A stretch of DNA of 64,000 nt. It comes from Rhizophagus irregularis. Its lineage: Eukaryota; Glomeromycota; Glomeromycetes; Glomerales; Glomeraceae. Both the position numbers and the translations under genes were made by a program. This document shows positions 46,896 to 58,200 of the stretch, in pieces (the stretch's first letter is position 1; the number at the start of each line of letters is the position of its first letter). The stretch covers positions 3,906,001 through 3,970,000 of the forward strand of contig NC_089441.1 of the NCBI RefSeq assembly GCF_026210795.1. Direction: 5' to 3'. The notes beneath the pieces are model-generated. The model was not told the origin of the DNA. It worked only from the letters and a program-made list of their open reading frames with translations, and made no database searches.

Positions 46896-47334
46896 CTTAC
46901 ATTTTCTTTTTAATTAGAAATTACGAACTTATCCATTTCACCGATTTTTTCTTCTTGTTTTTGAGTTTCAGCAACAATTTTTGAATGGTGATTATTCACA
47001 TGATGCCATAACGTAGAAGTTAATTTGTCTGAAAAACTCTTACTAGGACAATAATTGCAATAATATCTTGAAGACTTATAAGTAAAAAATTGATAAACAA
47101 GGGATTTTTTGCTTGAAGAAGAATTAGTATCCTCTTTAAGTTCAACAATAGGAATGGGAACAGGAATAAGTGAAGAAGAGTTTGTCATTATTCAGATATA
47201 TAAATTTTTTTATCTTCAGAAAAAGCTGTAAAAAAAAACAAAAAACAAACTGTAAAAGAATGACTTAAGTTGGATTATTTGGCATGGATGATAACTGAAA
47301 TTATCAACTCAAATTTTTTTTTCCATACAGACGA

Positions 47335-47640
47335 TAACTACTACTGGTCAAAATTATTATTATCGGGTATCTATCAGGTACCTGATATATGTACAATATA
47401 TGTGATATATATGTATGATATTTAACAATGCTACACATATCAGATACCTGATATGTGTAGTAAAAATGTAGAAAAACGGTGATATATCATGTAAATATCA
47501 CATATACATCTTACACATATCGGGTAGTTAAATATCAATCACATATTATAGACTTATTGGATACCCGATATATTATGATATATATCATATAGATATCATA
47601 CAGATATCATACAGATATCAGACGGATAGATATAGGATAA
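47335..47640. repeat. Array of ATATCAGGTACCTGATAT-type palindromes
   Basis: Contains the perfect 16-bp palindrome TATCAGGTACCTGATA (47372-47387), a variant ATATCAGATACCTGATAT near 47437-47454, several ATATCGGGTA and CAGATATCATA units, and related fragments. The same motifs recur at the right edge of the window (63890-64000). Transposon subterminal repeats are the likely explanation, but no element ends could be fixed. Confidence 0.6.
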
Positions 47641-48100
47641 TGATTTTGTATTAATACTAGTAGATTTATAATTTAATTCAGGTAAAAAAATTATAAAATG
47701 CAATCATAATTTATATTTTTTTTTAATTTTAATTCAAAACTTTATTACAATTTAAATTTATTTACACTTTTTAATTAAAAAAAACAATTATACTAATTAT
47801 ATTTGAATACTTGAATAAATATATATAATATATAACTTCTACTAAAAGTAGCATAAAAATAAAATCACTTGTTTACTTATACCTGTTTAATTATTTAAAA
47901 GAAGCATTAATGATAAAAAATATTAGTATAAATATATAAATATAGAAAATATTAGTAGAAACATTAGCAGAAAGAAAAAGTTAATAGAATAAAAAATGTT
48001 AGTAAAAAGAAAACATATATCAGTAGTAATATAATATTAATAGAAAATATTAAATAGTAGAAATGTTAATATAGTAGAAAAAAATACACACGTCAAATGA
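47641..48100. other. AT-rich, low-complexity sequence
   Basis: Degenerate AGTAGAAAATATTAGTAG-like repeats without coding capacity. Confidence 0.4.
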
Positions 48101-48252
48101 CTAAAAACAGGCAAAAAAAATGGCGCAAATTGCATAAACTATTCGCAAATTTGTATAAACTATTTACAAATAGTATAGGTTAATTCGCAAATAGCCAAAA
48201 ATAGCCAAAAATAGCCACTGCTTTTCGTGCCATTTTTTTTGCTAGTTTTTAG
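48101..48252. mobile_element. Small MITE-like element, 152 bp
   Basis: CTAAAAACAGGCAAAAAAAA at the left and, inverted, CTAAAAACTAGCAAAAAAAA at the right are imperfect terminal inverted repeats continuing into ATGGCGCAAA/ATGGCACGAAA. The interior has AATAGCCAAA repeated three times. No target duplication was identified. Confidence 0.5.
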
Positions 48253-48480
48253 CATTTCAACCTGTGATAATAGAAAATATATTAGTAGGAGTATTAGTAA
48301 AAGGAAAGAAAAAAACGAAAAAAAATGGTAGAAAAACATTAATAAAAAAAAGAAATATTAGTAATATATACCTTTTTATGTATTTTTAAATATAACAAAT
48401 AAAAAAAAAATATAAAAATATGTATTTCTGGATATATTAAATAGATAAAAAATTGTGTTTTTAAGTAAAAAAAAATTGAG

Positions 48481-48485
48481 AACGA
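48481..48485. repeat. Target duplication AACGA, left copy
   Basis: Matches 60321-60325 directly outside the right terminal repeat. Polintons usually leave 6 bp, so a 5-bp duplication would be a small departure. Confidence 0.6.
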
Positions 48486-49400
48486 AGTAGGACAAACTTG
48501 GGGGTTCTGGGACAGCGGCTATCACATAGGTCTAACCATAATTTAGTATACCCCCAGACCACCTAGCCTTGATTTCTGATATGATAACACTATACCTGTT
48601 TTTATCCCCTAAGCACACCTAAGCTCGATTCCTGATATGTTATTACTTGATAGCTAAAAAGAACCCCCACGCGTTGTAGATAAGATTAACATCATTTATT
48701 CCTAGGCATTATTACCACGCATGGATCCATTCCAGGGTATCATAATTTTATGCTATATCAGATTGCCTTTATAAGTGCCATCGGTATGAAGGACACGAAG
48801 TGTCTGTAATACCGATGGCACGATTTAGCAATCCATTGTGGCATACTATTTTTATGATACTCTAAAATGGATTCATTCGATGATTTAAGCCATTCATATC
48901 TTACCAAAAATTTTTAACAGGAAGGCAACTAGACATATTGTAAAGCTTTTATGCTATACGAAAAAATCTGGGACAGCGAAGTCTAACCAAAAATCTAACC
49001 CAGGTCTAACCAAAATGTATAGCAGGAAGGCAACTAGATATGTTTTAAAGCTTTTCCTCCTATACGAAAAAATCTGGGACAGGCGAAGCCTAACTAACAA
49101 AAAATCCGACCGGCCGTCTAACCTTAAAAAATGTATAGCAGGAAGGTAACTAGATATATTGTAAAGCTTTCCTTGCAATACGAAAAAATCTGGGACAACA
49201 GGTCTAACCAAAAGTCTTAACCAAAAATCCGTCAAGCAACCAAAAAATATACAGCAGGAAGGCAATGACATATTGTAAAGCACACCCCCCTGCAATACGA
49301 AAAAAATCTGGGACAATAAAGTCTAACCAAAATTTAACCCTAATCATAAATTGCTCTGATTCTTTGACGAAGCCTATTTTCATACCGATTTTGATAGTAA
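48486..49400. repeat. Left terminal inverted repeat, about 915 bp, with internal tandem repeats
   Basis: Reverse-complement match to 59407-60320 with scattered small differences. Its inner half is an array of about four units of 90-120 bp, each containing TATAGCAGGAAGGCAACTAG and TACGAAAAAATCTGGGACA with GTCTAACCAAAA spacers. Confidence 0.85.
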
Positions 49401-49576
49401 CTTCCAATATGAGATTGACATCGACCACTAGATGAACCTGTAGGTTTACCACATACAGCACAAGGAAAGCGCGATTTTGTCTTCCAATGAATGCGACAAC
49501 CTTCTGGCCTCACACAAGGACGACCACAAGGCTTTCCTGTATTATGTAAATATTCACAAGTATATTCTCCAATCAT
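49340..49576 (-). CDS. Small Cys/His-rich protein of the virus-like element (78 residues)
   Basis: Reads MIGEYTCEYLHNTGKPCGRP, then a CxxH and a CxxC unit (EGCRIHWK, FPCAVCGKPTG, GRCQSHIG), suggesting one or two small zinc-binding modules. The last codons lie in the terminal repeat. It is divergent from the 124-residue ORF, with about 50 bp between the two starts, so the two may share a promoter region. Family unknown. Confidence 0.45.
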   Translation of the reverse strand: MIGEYTCEYLHNTGKPCGRPCVRPEGCRIHWKTKSRFPCAVCGKPTGSSSGRCQSHIGSYYQNRYENRLRQRIRAIYD

Positions 49577-49628
49577 TTTTATTAAGTATAAATAAGTTAA
49601 ATTAAAAAAAACTTTACAAGATATAAAA

Positions 49629-50003
49629 ATGTCTACCCAAGCTATACCAGCTAAGCCAACATACCGTGAAATTGAGTCAGCTCTAATTGCAGTAATTAAA
49701 GCAGGCATCCTTTACAAGAAACCAAAGGATGGTAAATTCATGTTATGTTACAAACAAAGGATAATCAAATTGCGTCAAGCAGAAGAACCAGAAAATTTTG
49801 TTCTTGAAACAGCACAATCTATTCTACCTAATGAGACAAAATATCAGCAAATCTTGGAAAATTATAAGACCTGGTATAGCAGAGAACCAAAACTTTTGTC
49901 TGCTATTAATAAGCTATACAGGTTATACTACGAATTGGCAAAAGACTACTTCCTTACAGACTCCCAAGCAGATGATGAGGTAGAAGACTATCTTAATTCA
50001 TAA
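49629..50003 (+). CDS. 124-residue protein of the virus-like element, unknown function
   Basis: Good start context (AAAATGTCTA). A largely helical sequence with TYREIESALIAVIKAGILYK near the start, KINKLYR-type helical sequence later and an acidic C-terminus (DDEVEDYLNS). No motif is recognised. It ends against the convergent integrase region. Confidence 0.45.
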   Translation: MSTQAIPAKPTYREIESALIAVIKAGILYKKPKDGKFMLCYKQRIIKLRQAEEPENFVLETAQSILPNETKYQQILENYKTWYSREPKLLSAINKLYRLYYELAKDYFLTDSQADDEVEDYLNS

Positions 50004-51050
50004 GTACCCATTGTGGTGGAAGTTCTGTATCATCTGGTATAACCAAAAGTTCTTCCCTCACAAAGGATCTCTCTGATTCTTTACCATCATCATCAATAAG
50101 CCAGTACAAAACTGGTTGATTTTTCTGTGTTAAAGACATATGGATATGATAAATCTTAGGTGACCAATTCATATCTCCTGCTCGACGTCTTCCACCTTCC
50201 AGATCATTTGGTTCAAGTAAGTACCTTACACTTATATCAGGTGGTAGTTTCTCTTCTTCAATCCCAACAGGTCCATCACGAGGATAAGAAGATCTGGAAG
50301 ACACTCGTGATTTTTTTATAGCTACAGCAGGAGATATACCAAGTTGTTGGGTCACTGAGTTATTTATACTTTCTACAGCACAAAAGAAGTTTTTTACCCG
50401 TACATCGACATCTTGTTTTACCTAAAGCAGAAATGATGATCTTGAGAGGGGGAAATAGTTTCTCAACCAAGCGGTACGGTTATATCGCTCCACAATGCCA
50501 ACAGTACGCTTAGACTTGGCCTTCTGAATCTTTACACCATGGGAAGTCATCAGCTTTTCACACTCACCTTTAAACTCTGAACCCCTATCTGTAATCAATA
50601 ATTTTGGCCAAGTGAGCGGACATGTTGTATCATCATATACCTTTTCAAAAGCCCGCGCAATAGTATGAGAAGTTAGGATTCCCTGTCGATCTTTAACACG
50701 GGCTGGCGAACCTATAGGGACACTTTCTTTTATACCTCGATGCTATATCAACTATATTGAGACAGAAAAGATAAGTCACATGTCCAACCTTGTCATATGG
50801 CATATACAAAATGTCAGCTTGACGAACTTCATTGGGAACTTGTATGTTAACTAAAACTTACACGAGGGATAAATCGTAATTTGCGTCATGGATTTAACTG
50901 CACTTCCGTCTTTCAAGCCAATCCTCCACTTCATCCAAGGTGAAATCATATCCAGCATTTTGTGATGTCTGATACAATTTTTTTGGCAGTCCTCTGATAT
51001 CCAGATGGTTGGTAAAATATTCTGCATAAAGTCGAAGTCACCTCTACATT
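49993..51050 (-). pseudogene. Retrovirus-type (rve) integrase region (fossil)
   Basis: The core shows WPKLLITDRGSEFKGECEKL, then HGVKIQKAKSKRTVGIVERY, the familiar D...G-S-E-F and ...VERY(N) pattern of retrovirus/Ty/Polinton integrases. The C-terminal part (MNWSPKIYHIHMSLTQKNQP, LYWLIDDDG) resembles the SH3/chromo-like tail of Polinton-type integrases. In the element it would join the ends to target DNA. The region is broken. Confidence 0.7.
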
Positions 51051-51088
51051 TCGTGCTTCATCAGAATCTATTGGAATAATAGGAATCA

Positions 51089-53035
51089 ATGGGAGTTGAA
51101 CAGGCATATCTTGATCTGCTAAATAGCAACTTTGCTTTACGTAAAGAGCTGATATTAGAGGAAACAAATAATATTTCCAATAAGGAGAAAATCCGTAAAC
51201 TCACAAAGGAGATAGAGGCATGTGAACGATATATCTTCTATCTTGAAAAAAATCTTGTTTCACGTGAGGATAAGATCGATCAGTTAAAGGCAGAGTGTCA
51301 GTCCACTTTAGTTGAACTTGGAAAGTATCGAGATCACTTAGAGTTAAAGGAAGAGGCACTTGTTGCCCAGGATGAACGTATTATTCAGCTTGAAGACACA
51401 GTAGATAAACTCAAAAAACGCATTCAAGAATTATCTTTATGTAAAGGAAAGATAGAAATGGATGAAGATAATGAATTATTCAATCCTATTCTAAGAATAC
51501 TAGACCGCCGACGGGCAGTTGCAGATTGTGTGTCTGAGATTCGACTATTTTTTGATCGGAATAGGATTCCAATTCCACAAGACATAGATGATGTCTTTAA
51601 TACTACCACTCAAAGTCTTGATGAAATTATTCGTCAAGCTGCTCTAATGCAAGAAATTGGTGTAGACCAACTAAATCAGATAGAAGGATTGCAGACATTA
51701 CTTGGAGAATCTTTAGATCGTACAAATGCTCTTAATCAAGACTTAATAAGAGTACGTGATGATTTTACATATGAGACAAATGCTCGTAGACACTGGGAAA
51801 CTGTTGCACAACAGAATCAAGCACGTATTGCAGGAATACAAATAGCCAATCTAGGTATACGTTTTCTGAATAGACGTAAAGATGCACAACTGGCAAACCA
51901 GCAGAATCAGCTGGTAAATCAACAGAATCAGATAGCAAACCAACAGAATCAGATAGCTGAGCATAGAAGGAATGCACACAGGCTGATGTTACGCTATAAT
52001 GCTGATACAGAACGTTGGAGAAGAAGGCATGCAGGTTGTATACGTCAGGCACAAAACTGGCAAAGACAATATAGGATTTCACAGACCCAAGTACAAGCAC
52101 AGGCCCAAAATATTTTAAATTTACAACAACAAATATTAGCGTTACAAAACAATCCTCCAAACATGGCTACAATACAAGATGTCATGCATACTATATCACC
52201 AGGTCTTGCACAGTTACCATTTTATGATGGACAAGAGCCGCCAGACTCTTATTATCAAAAGCTTAGAGCTGTCAATGAAATGGCTCGTCCACTAGCTGTT
52301 GCTGTTTTTAATGCTGCTATGAGGTGTAGTGTTATGAAAAATAAAATGTCTGGTAGATTTATTCCTGTTCCAGCAAATAATCCATATAATGCCAATGCTG
52401 CTATTAATACAGAACCAGAGTTTCTAAACTGGCTGCAAGGAAAATATAGAGATGTGATGGTTGGAACAAATCAAGGTGCTATAATAGCACTCATGAATGA
52501 ATCATTTTCTCCTATAGATACACCAGATACATATGCAAAAAGGATTCGATCATTAGCACAAGGACAAGTATATGCTGAAATTTTACCTTATCTATATAAT
52601 CATTTGCCTGATGTTTTAGAAATGAGAGTTAGAATTGCTGCTCCTGCTGATCTTGATGCTTTCTTTAATGAGTTACGTAATAAATGGTATGAAAGTGGAG
52701 GGCGAAAAAATCCAACCACTATAGTAGAACAACCACAGAATAGAACTGCATTAGAAAAGCTTGCAGATATAGCAGTACGTCTTGGCTATACTGGTGATAT
52801 AACAAATCCTGTAGCAATACATACTTTCATTGAGAGTGATCTTACCAGAAAGTTAGGTGGACAAACACAACATCTAAGAAAAGATCACTTCGGAACTGGT
52901 CAGGTTAAAAAGGTGACAAAGACAACCAAATCTTCTCCTAAACGTCATTGCTCAAACTGTGGTAGAACAGGTCATTCCAAAAACAAGTGTTCACTTGGAG
53001 TAGACGTACTAAGAAAGTTAACAATACTCACATAG
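51089..53035 (+). CDS. Gag-like protein with coiled coil and CCHC zinc knuckle (fossil element)
   Basis: One open frame of 648 residues. Residues of about 5-115 form a strong coiled coil (SNFALRKELILEETNNISNK and onward). A Gln/Asn-rich heptad repeat (LANQQNQLVNQQNQIANQQ) lies near 265-290. A Gag/capsid-like helical domain covers about 370-545, including QLPFYDGQEPPDSYYQKL, EFLNWLQGKYRDVM and YAEILPYLYNHLPDVLEM. A CCHC knuckle (CSNCGRTGHSKNKC) sits near the C-terminus. The order capsid-like domain, knuckle, then protease downstream copies the Gag-Pro order of retroelements. The Gag assignment is by motif order and is inferred. Confidence 0.7.
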   Translation: MGVEQAYLDLLNSNFALRKELILEETNNISNKEKIRKLTKEIEACERYIFYLEKNLVSREDKIDQLKAECQSTLVELGKYRDHLELKEEALVAQDERIIQLEDTVDKLKKRIQELSLCKGKIEMDEDNELFNPILRILDRRRAVADCVSEIRLFFDRNRIPIPQDIDDVFNTTTQSLDEIIRQAALMQEIGVDQLNQIEGLQTLLGESLDRTNALNQDLIRVRDDFTYETNARRHWETVAQQNQARIAGIQIANLGIRFLNRRKDAQLANQQNQLVNQQNQIANQQNQIAEHRRNAHRLMLRYNADTERWRRRHAGCIRQAQNWQRQYRISQTQVQAQAQNILNLQQQILALQNNPPNMATIQDVMHTISPGLAQLPFYDGQEPPDSYYQKLRAVNEMARPLAVAVFNAAMRCSVMKNKMSGRFIPVPANNPYNANAAINTEPEFLNWLQGKYRDVMVGTNQGAIIALMNESFSPIDTPDTYAKRIRSLAQGQVYAEILPYLYNHLPDVLEMRVRIAAPADLDAFFNELRNKWYESGGRKNPTTIVEQPQNRTALEKLADIAVRLGYTGDITNPVAIHTFIESDLTRKLGGQTQHLRKDHFGTGQVKKVTKTTKSSPKRHCSNCGRTGHSKNKCSLGVDVLRKLTILT

Positions 53036-53039
53036 TTGA

Positions 53040-53265
53040 CTATGAAGAATCTGAAAGTGATGAGGAAACTGATGAAGAAACTGAGGAAGAGTTAACTGAA
53101 GAAGAAGAGGAGGAGGATGAACCTCAGAATTGCTTTAGTGTAAAAAAAAAACTCATAAACGTGGAATTTCGGGTAAAAACAAGGAAAAAAATCCCGTACT
53201 TCCGGAAATCTAAAAGAGAACCTATTCTCAAGAAAACTGATGAAGTTTCTTTCATGCAGCACTGA
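53040..53265 (+). other. Acidic linker between Gag-like and protease regions
   Basis: Glu/Asp-dense reading (SDEETDEETEEELTEEEEEE) followed by a basic stretch; probably a flexible linker of the polyprotein. Confidence 0.4.
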
Positions 53266-53269
53266 AGTC

Positions 53270-54053
53270 TATAATGCTTCACTAGCAGTACAATGTCCTA
53301 AAGAAATCCTCCTACAGATTAATGCTTATACCAATCAAGCATATGAGAATCTGAAAGACCCGCTTTTAAACCATTTTGTTAGTGACTATCCAGTTAGTGA
53401 AAGAAAGAAACTCTGGGATGTTCTTTCAGCAAATATGCAAGACATTTTATCTCCTCTAGCTCATGCTGTAAATACAGCAACTCCACTATTACCAACTCCT
53501 CCTGCAGATGTACCATCTGAAGTAGAACAGAAAGAAGACAAAACGCTGAACCATGCAATACGTGCCTATCGGCAGAAAAACCTATACTGGCCAAGACCCA
53601 CCAGAAATCAACTTTCTCCAGTTAGATGATCCCAATGATGTAGCGACTATTTCCTGTAAAATCAAAAATGTATGCATACCCTATGCTATGATCGATACAG
53701 GGTCTGACTCTTCAGTAATCTCTGAGAATGTAGCTAAGCATCTAGGTCTCAAAATAGATCGAAAGAATATACATGCACTTAATGGTGTAGCTGGATCAAC
53801 CAAAACTCTTGGCACTATCAATGAAATTCCCATAACTATCGGTGAAGGTACAAATACAGTCATTATATCAGACGAATTCTCTGTTATACCTACCGAGAAG
53901 GATCGAAATGGTAAGGACAAATCATTGCTAATACTTGGTACACAGTGGCAGTATCGTGCAGGTTGGGAACCTGTAGTAAAGGGTGAGTTCAAAGCAAATG
54001 TAAATGGACAGGTTGTCTCAATTCCTCTCTCTGTACATAAGGCACCAACGTAA
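53270..54053 (+). pseudogene. Retropepsin-like aspartic protease region (fossil element)
   Basis: Shows YAMIDTGSDSSVISENVAKH (the DTGS active-site strand with the usual hydrophobic run before it and SSVIS after) and later KSLLILGTQWQYRAGW, matching the ILG strand of retropepsins. It is preceded by a Pro-rich linker (LLPTPPADVPSEVEQKE). It would process the Gag-like precursor. Position directly after the zinc knuckle supports the call. Confidence 0.7.
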
Positions 54054-54108
54054 TGTTTTTGCAGTAGATAGCCAGCCAGCCTATAAAAAAAAAACTAGCC
54101 GATCGTAC

Positions 54109-54183
54109 CTGTCAGCATTGTGGGAAGGAATTCCCATATCCTTCTAATCTTAAACAACATTTTTTACGAAAAAATCCATGTGC
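54109..54183 (+). other. Short C2H2/C2HC finger motif in the element
   Basis: In one frame it reads CQHCGKEFPYPSNLKQHFL then RKNPC. Similar finger motifs occur at the N-terminal side of the polymerase region (HLCNRCFQSFPSSKSLTNHQ) and near 59320 on the minus strand (CDRCGKTFATPQKLA). Confidence 0.45.
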
Positions 54184-54300
54184 AGTAAAAAAGTCCATGC
54201 AAAGTTCCCTATGCAAAGCCCATGTGCAGTTAAAATTTCCCATGCAAAGTCCATGCAAAGTCTATGCACAGTAAAAAAATCCCATGCGCAGTCCACACAA
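54178..54300. repeat. Short tandem repeats CCATGCAAAGTC / CATGTGCAGT
   Basis: About eight degenerate 10-20-bp units alternating CATGCAAAGT and CATGTGCAGTAAAA, at the convergent junction between plus-strand and minus-strand parts of the element. Confidence 0.6.
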
Positions 54301-54354
54301 AATTTGAGTAAAGCAACAGTACCCATTCGTCTATTTCTTGATGAATAATGGGAA

Positions 54355-55160
54355 CTACGACATGGAAGCAAGTTTTTTTTCTATTTCTCGTACTTGCTTC
54401 TTCATGGTATCAATTTCATGTCGTATCTGATGATTTGTCTTGATCAATTTCTCATGTTCTTTTAGTAAGGTTCTGCATGAATCGGCCAAAAGTAACCTTA
54501 TTATATTCAAGCAAGTGCTTCTGAAGTATGGAAACCTCTTCACTAATCATGTCTTGTGTCATTCTGTTTCTTGGCATATATGTCTGTTTAACAGTTAGTC
54601 TCTGACGTGCTAATTTTTTCTGGTATCTTTCTACTTCATGTTTCAAAAATAACTCTACCATGGAATTTACTCCACTGGCATCAGACACAGATAGTGGACT
54701 ACGCTTCCTTGTTGTGAGACGAATCCATGCCTCATGTATTACAGAAGCTGGTAAAATAACTAGTAGCTCAGTGTATACCTGGTTGAAAGACATTAGTTCT
54801 TATTACGAAAAAAAAAAATTTGGAATTCCAAAGAATTCTGAAGAATTCCATAGAATATCTTATCATATGACACCTCCCAGAAATCTGTTAGATGTCATGT
54901 GCTAATGATTGTCTTTCTCTTAGTATTGAATAATAAAATGCCTCTACTAAGTCATAAAAGGCATTTGGAATGTTTGGTACAGGGCATTTCATAAATGCAT
55001 CAATACTAGTCTTAGAACTTATGACCATTTTAGCTAATGCCTTTATACTTTTTATTGCATCCTCTACATCTTTAAAAGAGACCTCTCTGAATTGTGATAT
55101 GTATAAGGTCATCGATATATTCTTCACTATGTATATCATAGATTGGATCGTCTTCCATTT
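54355..55160 (-). other. Two small minus-strand ORFs of the element, unknown
   Basis: Helical sequences MSFNQVYTELLVILPASVIH, with ISEEVSILQKHLLEYNKVTF (coiled coil), and upstream DVEDAIKSIKALAKMVISSK. No motif is recognised. They may encode minor structural proteins or be remnants. Confidence 0.35.
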
Positions 55161-55230
55161 TAACTATCGGGAAAAAATATAATTTATTATTAATATATGC
55201 CTAAGTATCACTAAACTATTCTATATCATT

Positions 55231-58200
55231 CTAATATTTCTCTGGTAATCTGGTCCCTATAGCTATTTTTTCTGCTGCCTCATGACTTGTACCACGCTCA
55301 AGAAGTTTCTTATATACTTGAATACGCCAGTGTCCGAATAGTAAGGAGGATATACCATCTGACCAAATCCAGCGTTTTGTATCGATTGGGGATAATGCCT
55401 TCTTCTCTGACTCGATTAGTGATATTACATGATTTTTTGTACGCATTCCCACATTCTTGGCATAGAAGACACCATTTTCAAACAGACAGTCCCGATATAC
55501 TTGAGTCATAGGATCGAAGATTTCATCTTTTTCTACTGTATCATCTAATAAAGTTCCACCTAAAGATGGGAAATATGTGTCCTTAGCCATATCACTCATA
55601 CCCTTCTTGCTTACTCCTTTATGTTTGGACTTTGTAGACTTGTCTGCCAAGGACATAGTGGTAGGATTTTGCACGGATGTGGTAGGATTCAGTAATTACA
55701 TTTCCAGGAGTCTCATCCTTGAAAAGCCCGATTGTCTTAGTATCATTAAGGTCAAGAGATCTGGACGCTCTGCCATATCTTTGTAAATATCTTCCGCTGG
55801 CAGATGGTAGATAAAGGAGTCAGTATCCATATATCCAAGTCGTACTTTGTTTCCATACTTCTCTTTGACAAAACCATACCAGAAGCGGTACATTAAGAGT
55901 TTACTGAGACCAAGGACAGATGCACCGATAATGATAGGTTTATTGAGAATAACACTAGCCTTACCCATATGTGCTCCTACAAGTGTGTTGCCAAGTTGAC
56001 GAGCATACTTGAAGGAGGGCTTGCGAACTTTCTTAAGGAATTTCTTTTCATCATTTTCATTGATCATTCTCATAAGCTTCGACATCCCTGATACTTACGT
56101 ACATTCTCCATAGTCTTGCCATTAGACTGAGTTATTCATGAGTTTAAAGAAGTCTTTCTCAAATGAATTCTTGGATTGTTGACGTAAATTTGTATTTTTT
56201 GCAATATAAGGAGCTAACCAGTTATCTTGATCAAATGATAGGACTTGTGTAATCTCATCTACAACCATGCCTAACTTAATGTAATACTGGAGCTCTTGGT
56301 AATGTATAACATAATCTTCATGTTTACTAAGATGTGGAACTAACTTCTCTGTTTCAGGAAATCGCCTCCATCTAAGTTATCAACAAGTTTGGTTATATAT
56401 GGGCTTAACCTATCCTTTTTTACAGCTATACTATCAACTGCAGGAGGTAAATCTTGTAGATAATCATGAGTTTTAAGGGGGAAGTGCGCTTTGATATTTA
56501 GGAAGTAACCACGGGCAGGCATCTGGTTTTGTATTAAGAATTACATTAAGTATCTGCTTCTGCTTATCTAGATTCTGTTTGAAATATTCTGGAGATGCTT
56601 CCCATCTGTAGTTACCAATAGGCAAGTACTGGCTCATAGCCCATCCATACAGATTGTTTGCATCTACATAGGAAATCCAGGTAGTAGGTTTAGAGGGATT
56701 AAAGGAGTCACCCATCTTAGGGTTATTGGCTTTTAAGAAACGGTGTCCTGCCGCTAGCTATTCCTCCACGTTTAGCCTTTTCAGTAAAATCATGCATGGT
56801 CGTGTCAGGTGAATAGCTCTATTTTAACTCCAGTCATCTTAAGCATGCCATCCCAAGAAAGTGCAGGAGCAGAGACATAATGACTTGGGTCAAGTCCATA
56901 ATGATGCATCGCTGTCTGTCTAAATTTTGTCCAGACATCTGCTAGGAGAAGAACATCAGTCTTAAGGTAAAGGTCATGATACTCGCCCAAGTTTTTGCAG
57001 CCAAATTCCTTCCAAACTTTTTGTGCATGTTTGTAATTATCCTGAGTGATCTTTCCTCCAAGAGTACTATGAAAGTCATGAATAGATGGGAGTTCTGTCT
57101 CCTTGAAACGATCATGTGAATCAATATATTCATAAGGATAAACCCCCTTACGTGTGATTAAGTCAATATGTTCAGACGAGAAGTTGTTGAAGTGTCGCTT
57201 TGTAAGGGGTTTATCTGTCCCTAAATTCTTTGCAAGGTTTGCAAGACTGGAAGCCATGAACTGCATGCTATCAATGTACTTGAATTGCCCTACTTTCATG
57301 GATTTGTAACGTTCGAATGTCTCTGCAATAACTTTGATTTGATGTGCTCCAATTGATCGTCCAACAGATTCACAAACTAAATGGGAGTCATAGCCACGGA
57401 AGTTATGAAATACTACAGGAATTGGAGTCTTCCATGCTTCGATTTGAAGCTTAAGATTGCATGCATTATGAGCAGCCCCACGAAACTTACCTGCGATGTG
57501 GCAGCGATCCCAAACTTTTTTGTCTTGCACGCCCTGATTGAAATTCCCATTACATATCCAACAACTAACTGCTTTAGTGAATTCCTTTTTAGCTTCCTCT
57601 GTTACAATACGTTCTACTTTTACTTCTAAAACATCATTAATCCTTCTTAATTCTTTATCAAGTCTGCTGACAAACTCTTCTGTTGCATTTGGTCCTCGGT
57701 ATAAGAATGGCCCCCATGTCTCATCAGTTTCAATCCAGTGGACCATATAGCAGAAGCTGTTAGCCTTTTGCTCCATAATCTTATGCATATTTCCACCATA
57801 GTTTTCATTACACTTTCTGTTATCAGCCTCAAAGTCTGCAATAATTACACATGGGGCATACATTGTTCGGTTAAAATTCTTAAACTCCTCAAAATCAAAA
57901 TTCTTACCTTTAACCGGTAACTGTGCTCTTCTTTGTGAGTACCTAATCCAAAAACACCATTCCTGATGATTAGTTAAAGATTTAGACGATGGAAAGCTTT
58001 GGAAGCACCGATTGCAAAGATGCTTCTTTCCCTTGTGGGATGTATCTTTGTATATTAAAGCATCAGGATTCTTAATCCAAAGGAAGTGATTCTTCTGACC
58101 ATACTTTCCTTCATCTGATTTTGTAATATCTGTAAGGGCCATAAGGTGAATGATATGTTGACGGTTGTAATTCTTACTTGCAATAACAGGTTTTGGAATA

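Larger units (their letters stand above)
43265..47188 (-). pseudogene. hAT-type transposase, decayed, with two later insertions
   Basis: Begins with a BED finger at 47188-46910 (YYCNYCPSKSFSDKLTSTLW then HHVNNHH). After the SINE-like insertion it continues with NDQLFNVTENKEFQNMMTFI and GMHIPFADTVRRDLDENFK (about 45690-45560), SFTVDAW-like and KLKCITLDFCILSGSYTGAN (about 45440-45300), and AIGYDNASNMDVML-like core sequence (about 45155). It ends with a C-terminal dimerisation block, SIYLNEKTISGKTDILAWWK (about 43680-43620) and HEVKYLNLSKMACDYLSIPG (about 43545-43490). Stops and frame changes are frequent, so this copy is old. The hAT assignment follows from the BED finger, the core and the WWK region. 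Confidence 0.65.

Noticed and set aside
49204-49461. Minus-strand open frames through the terminal repeat with VPDFFV repeats
   Set aside because: They arise from the tandem units inside the terminal inverted repeat.
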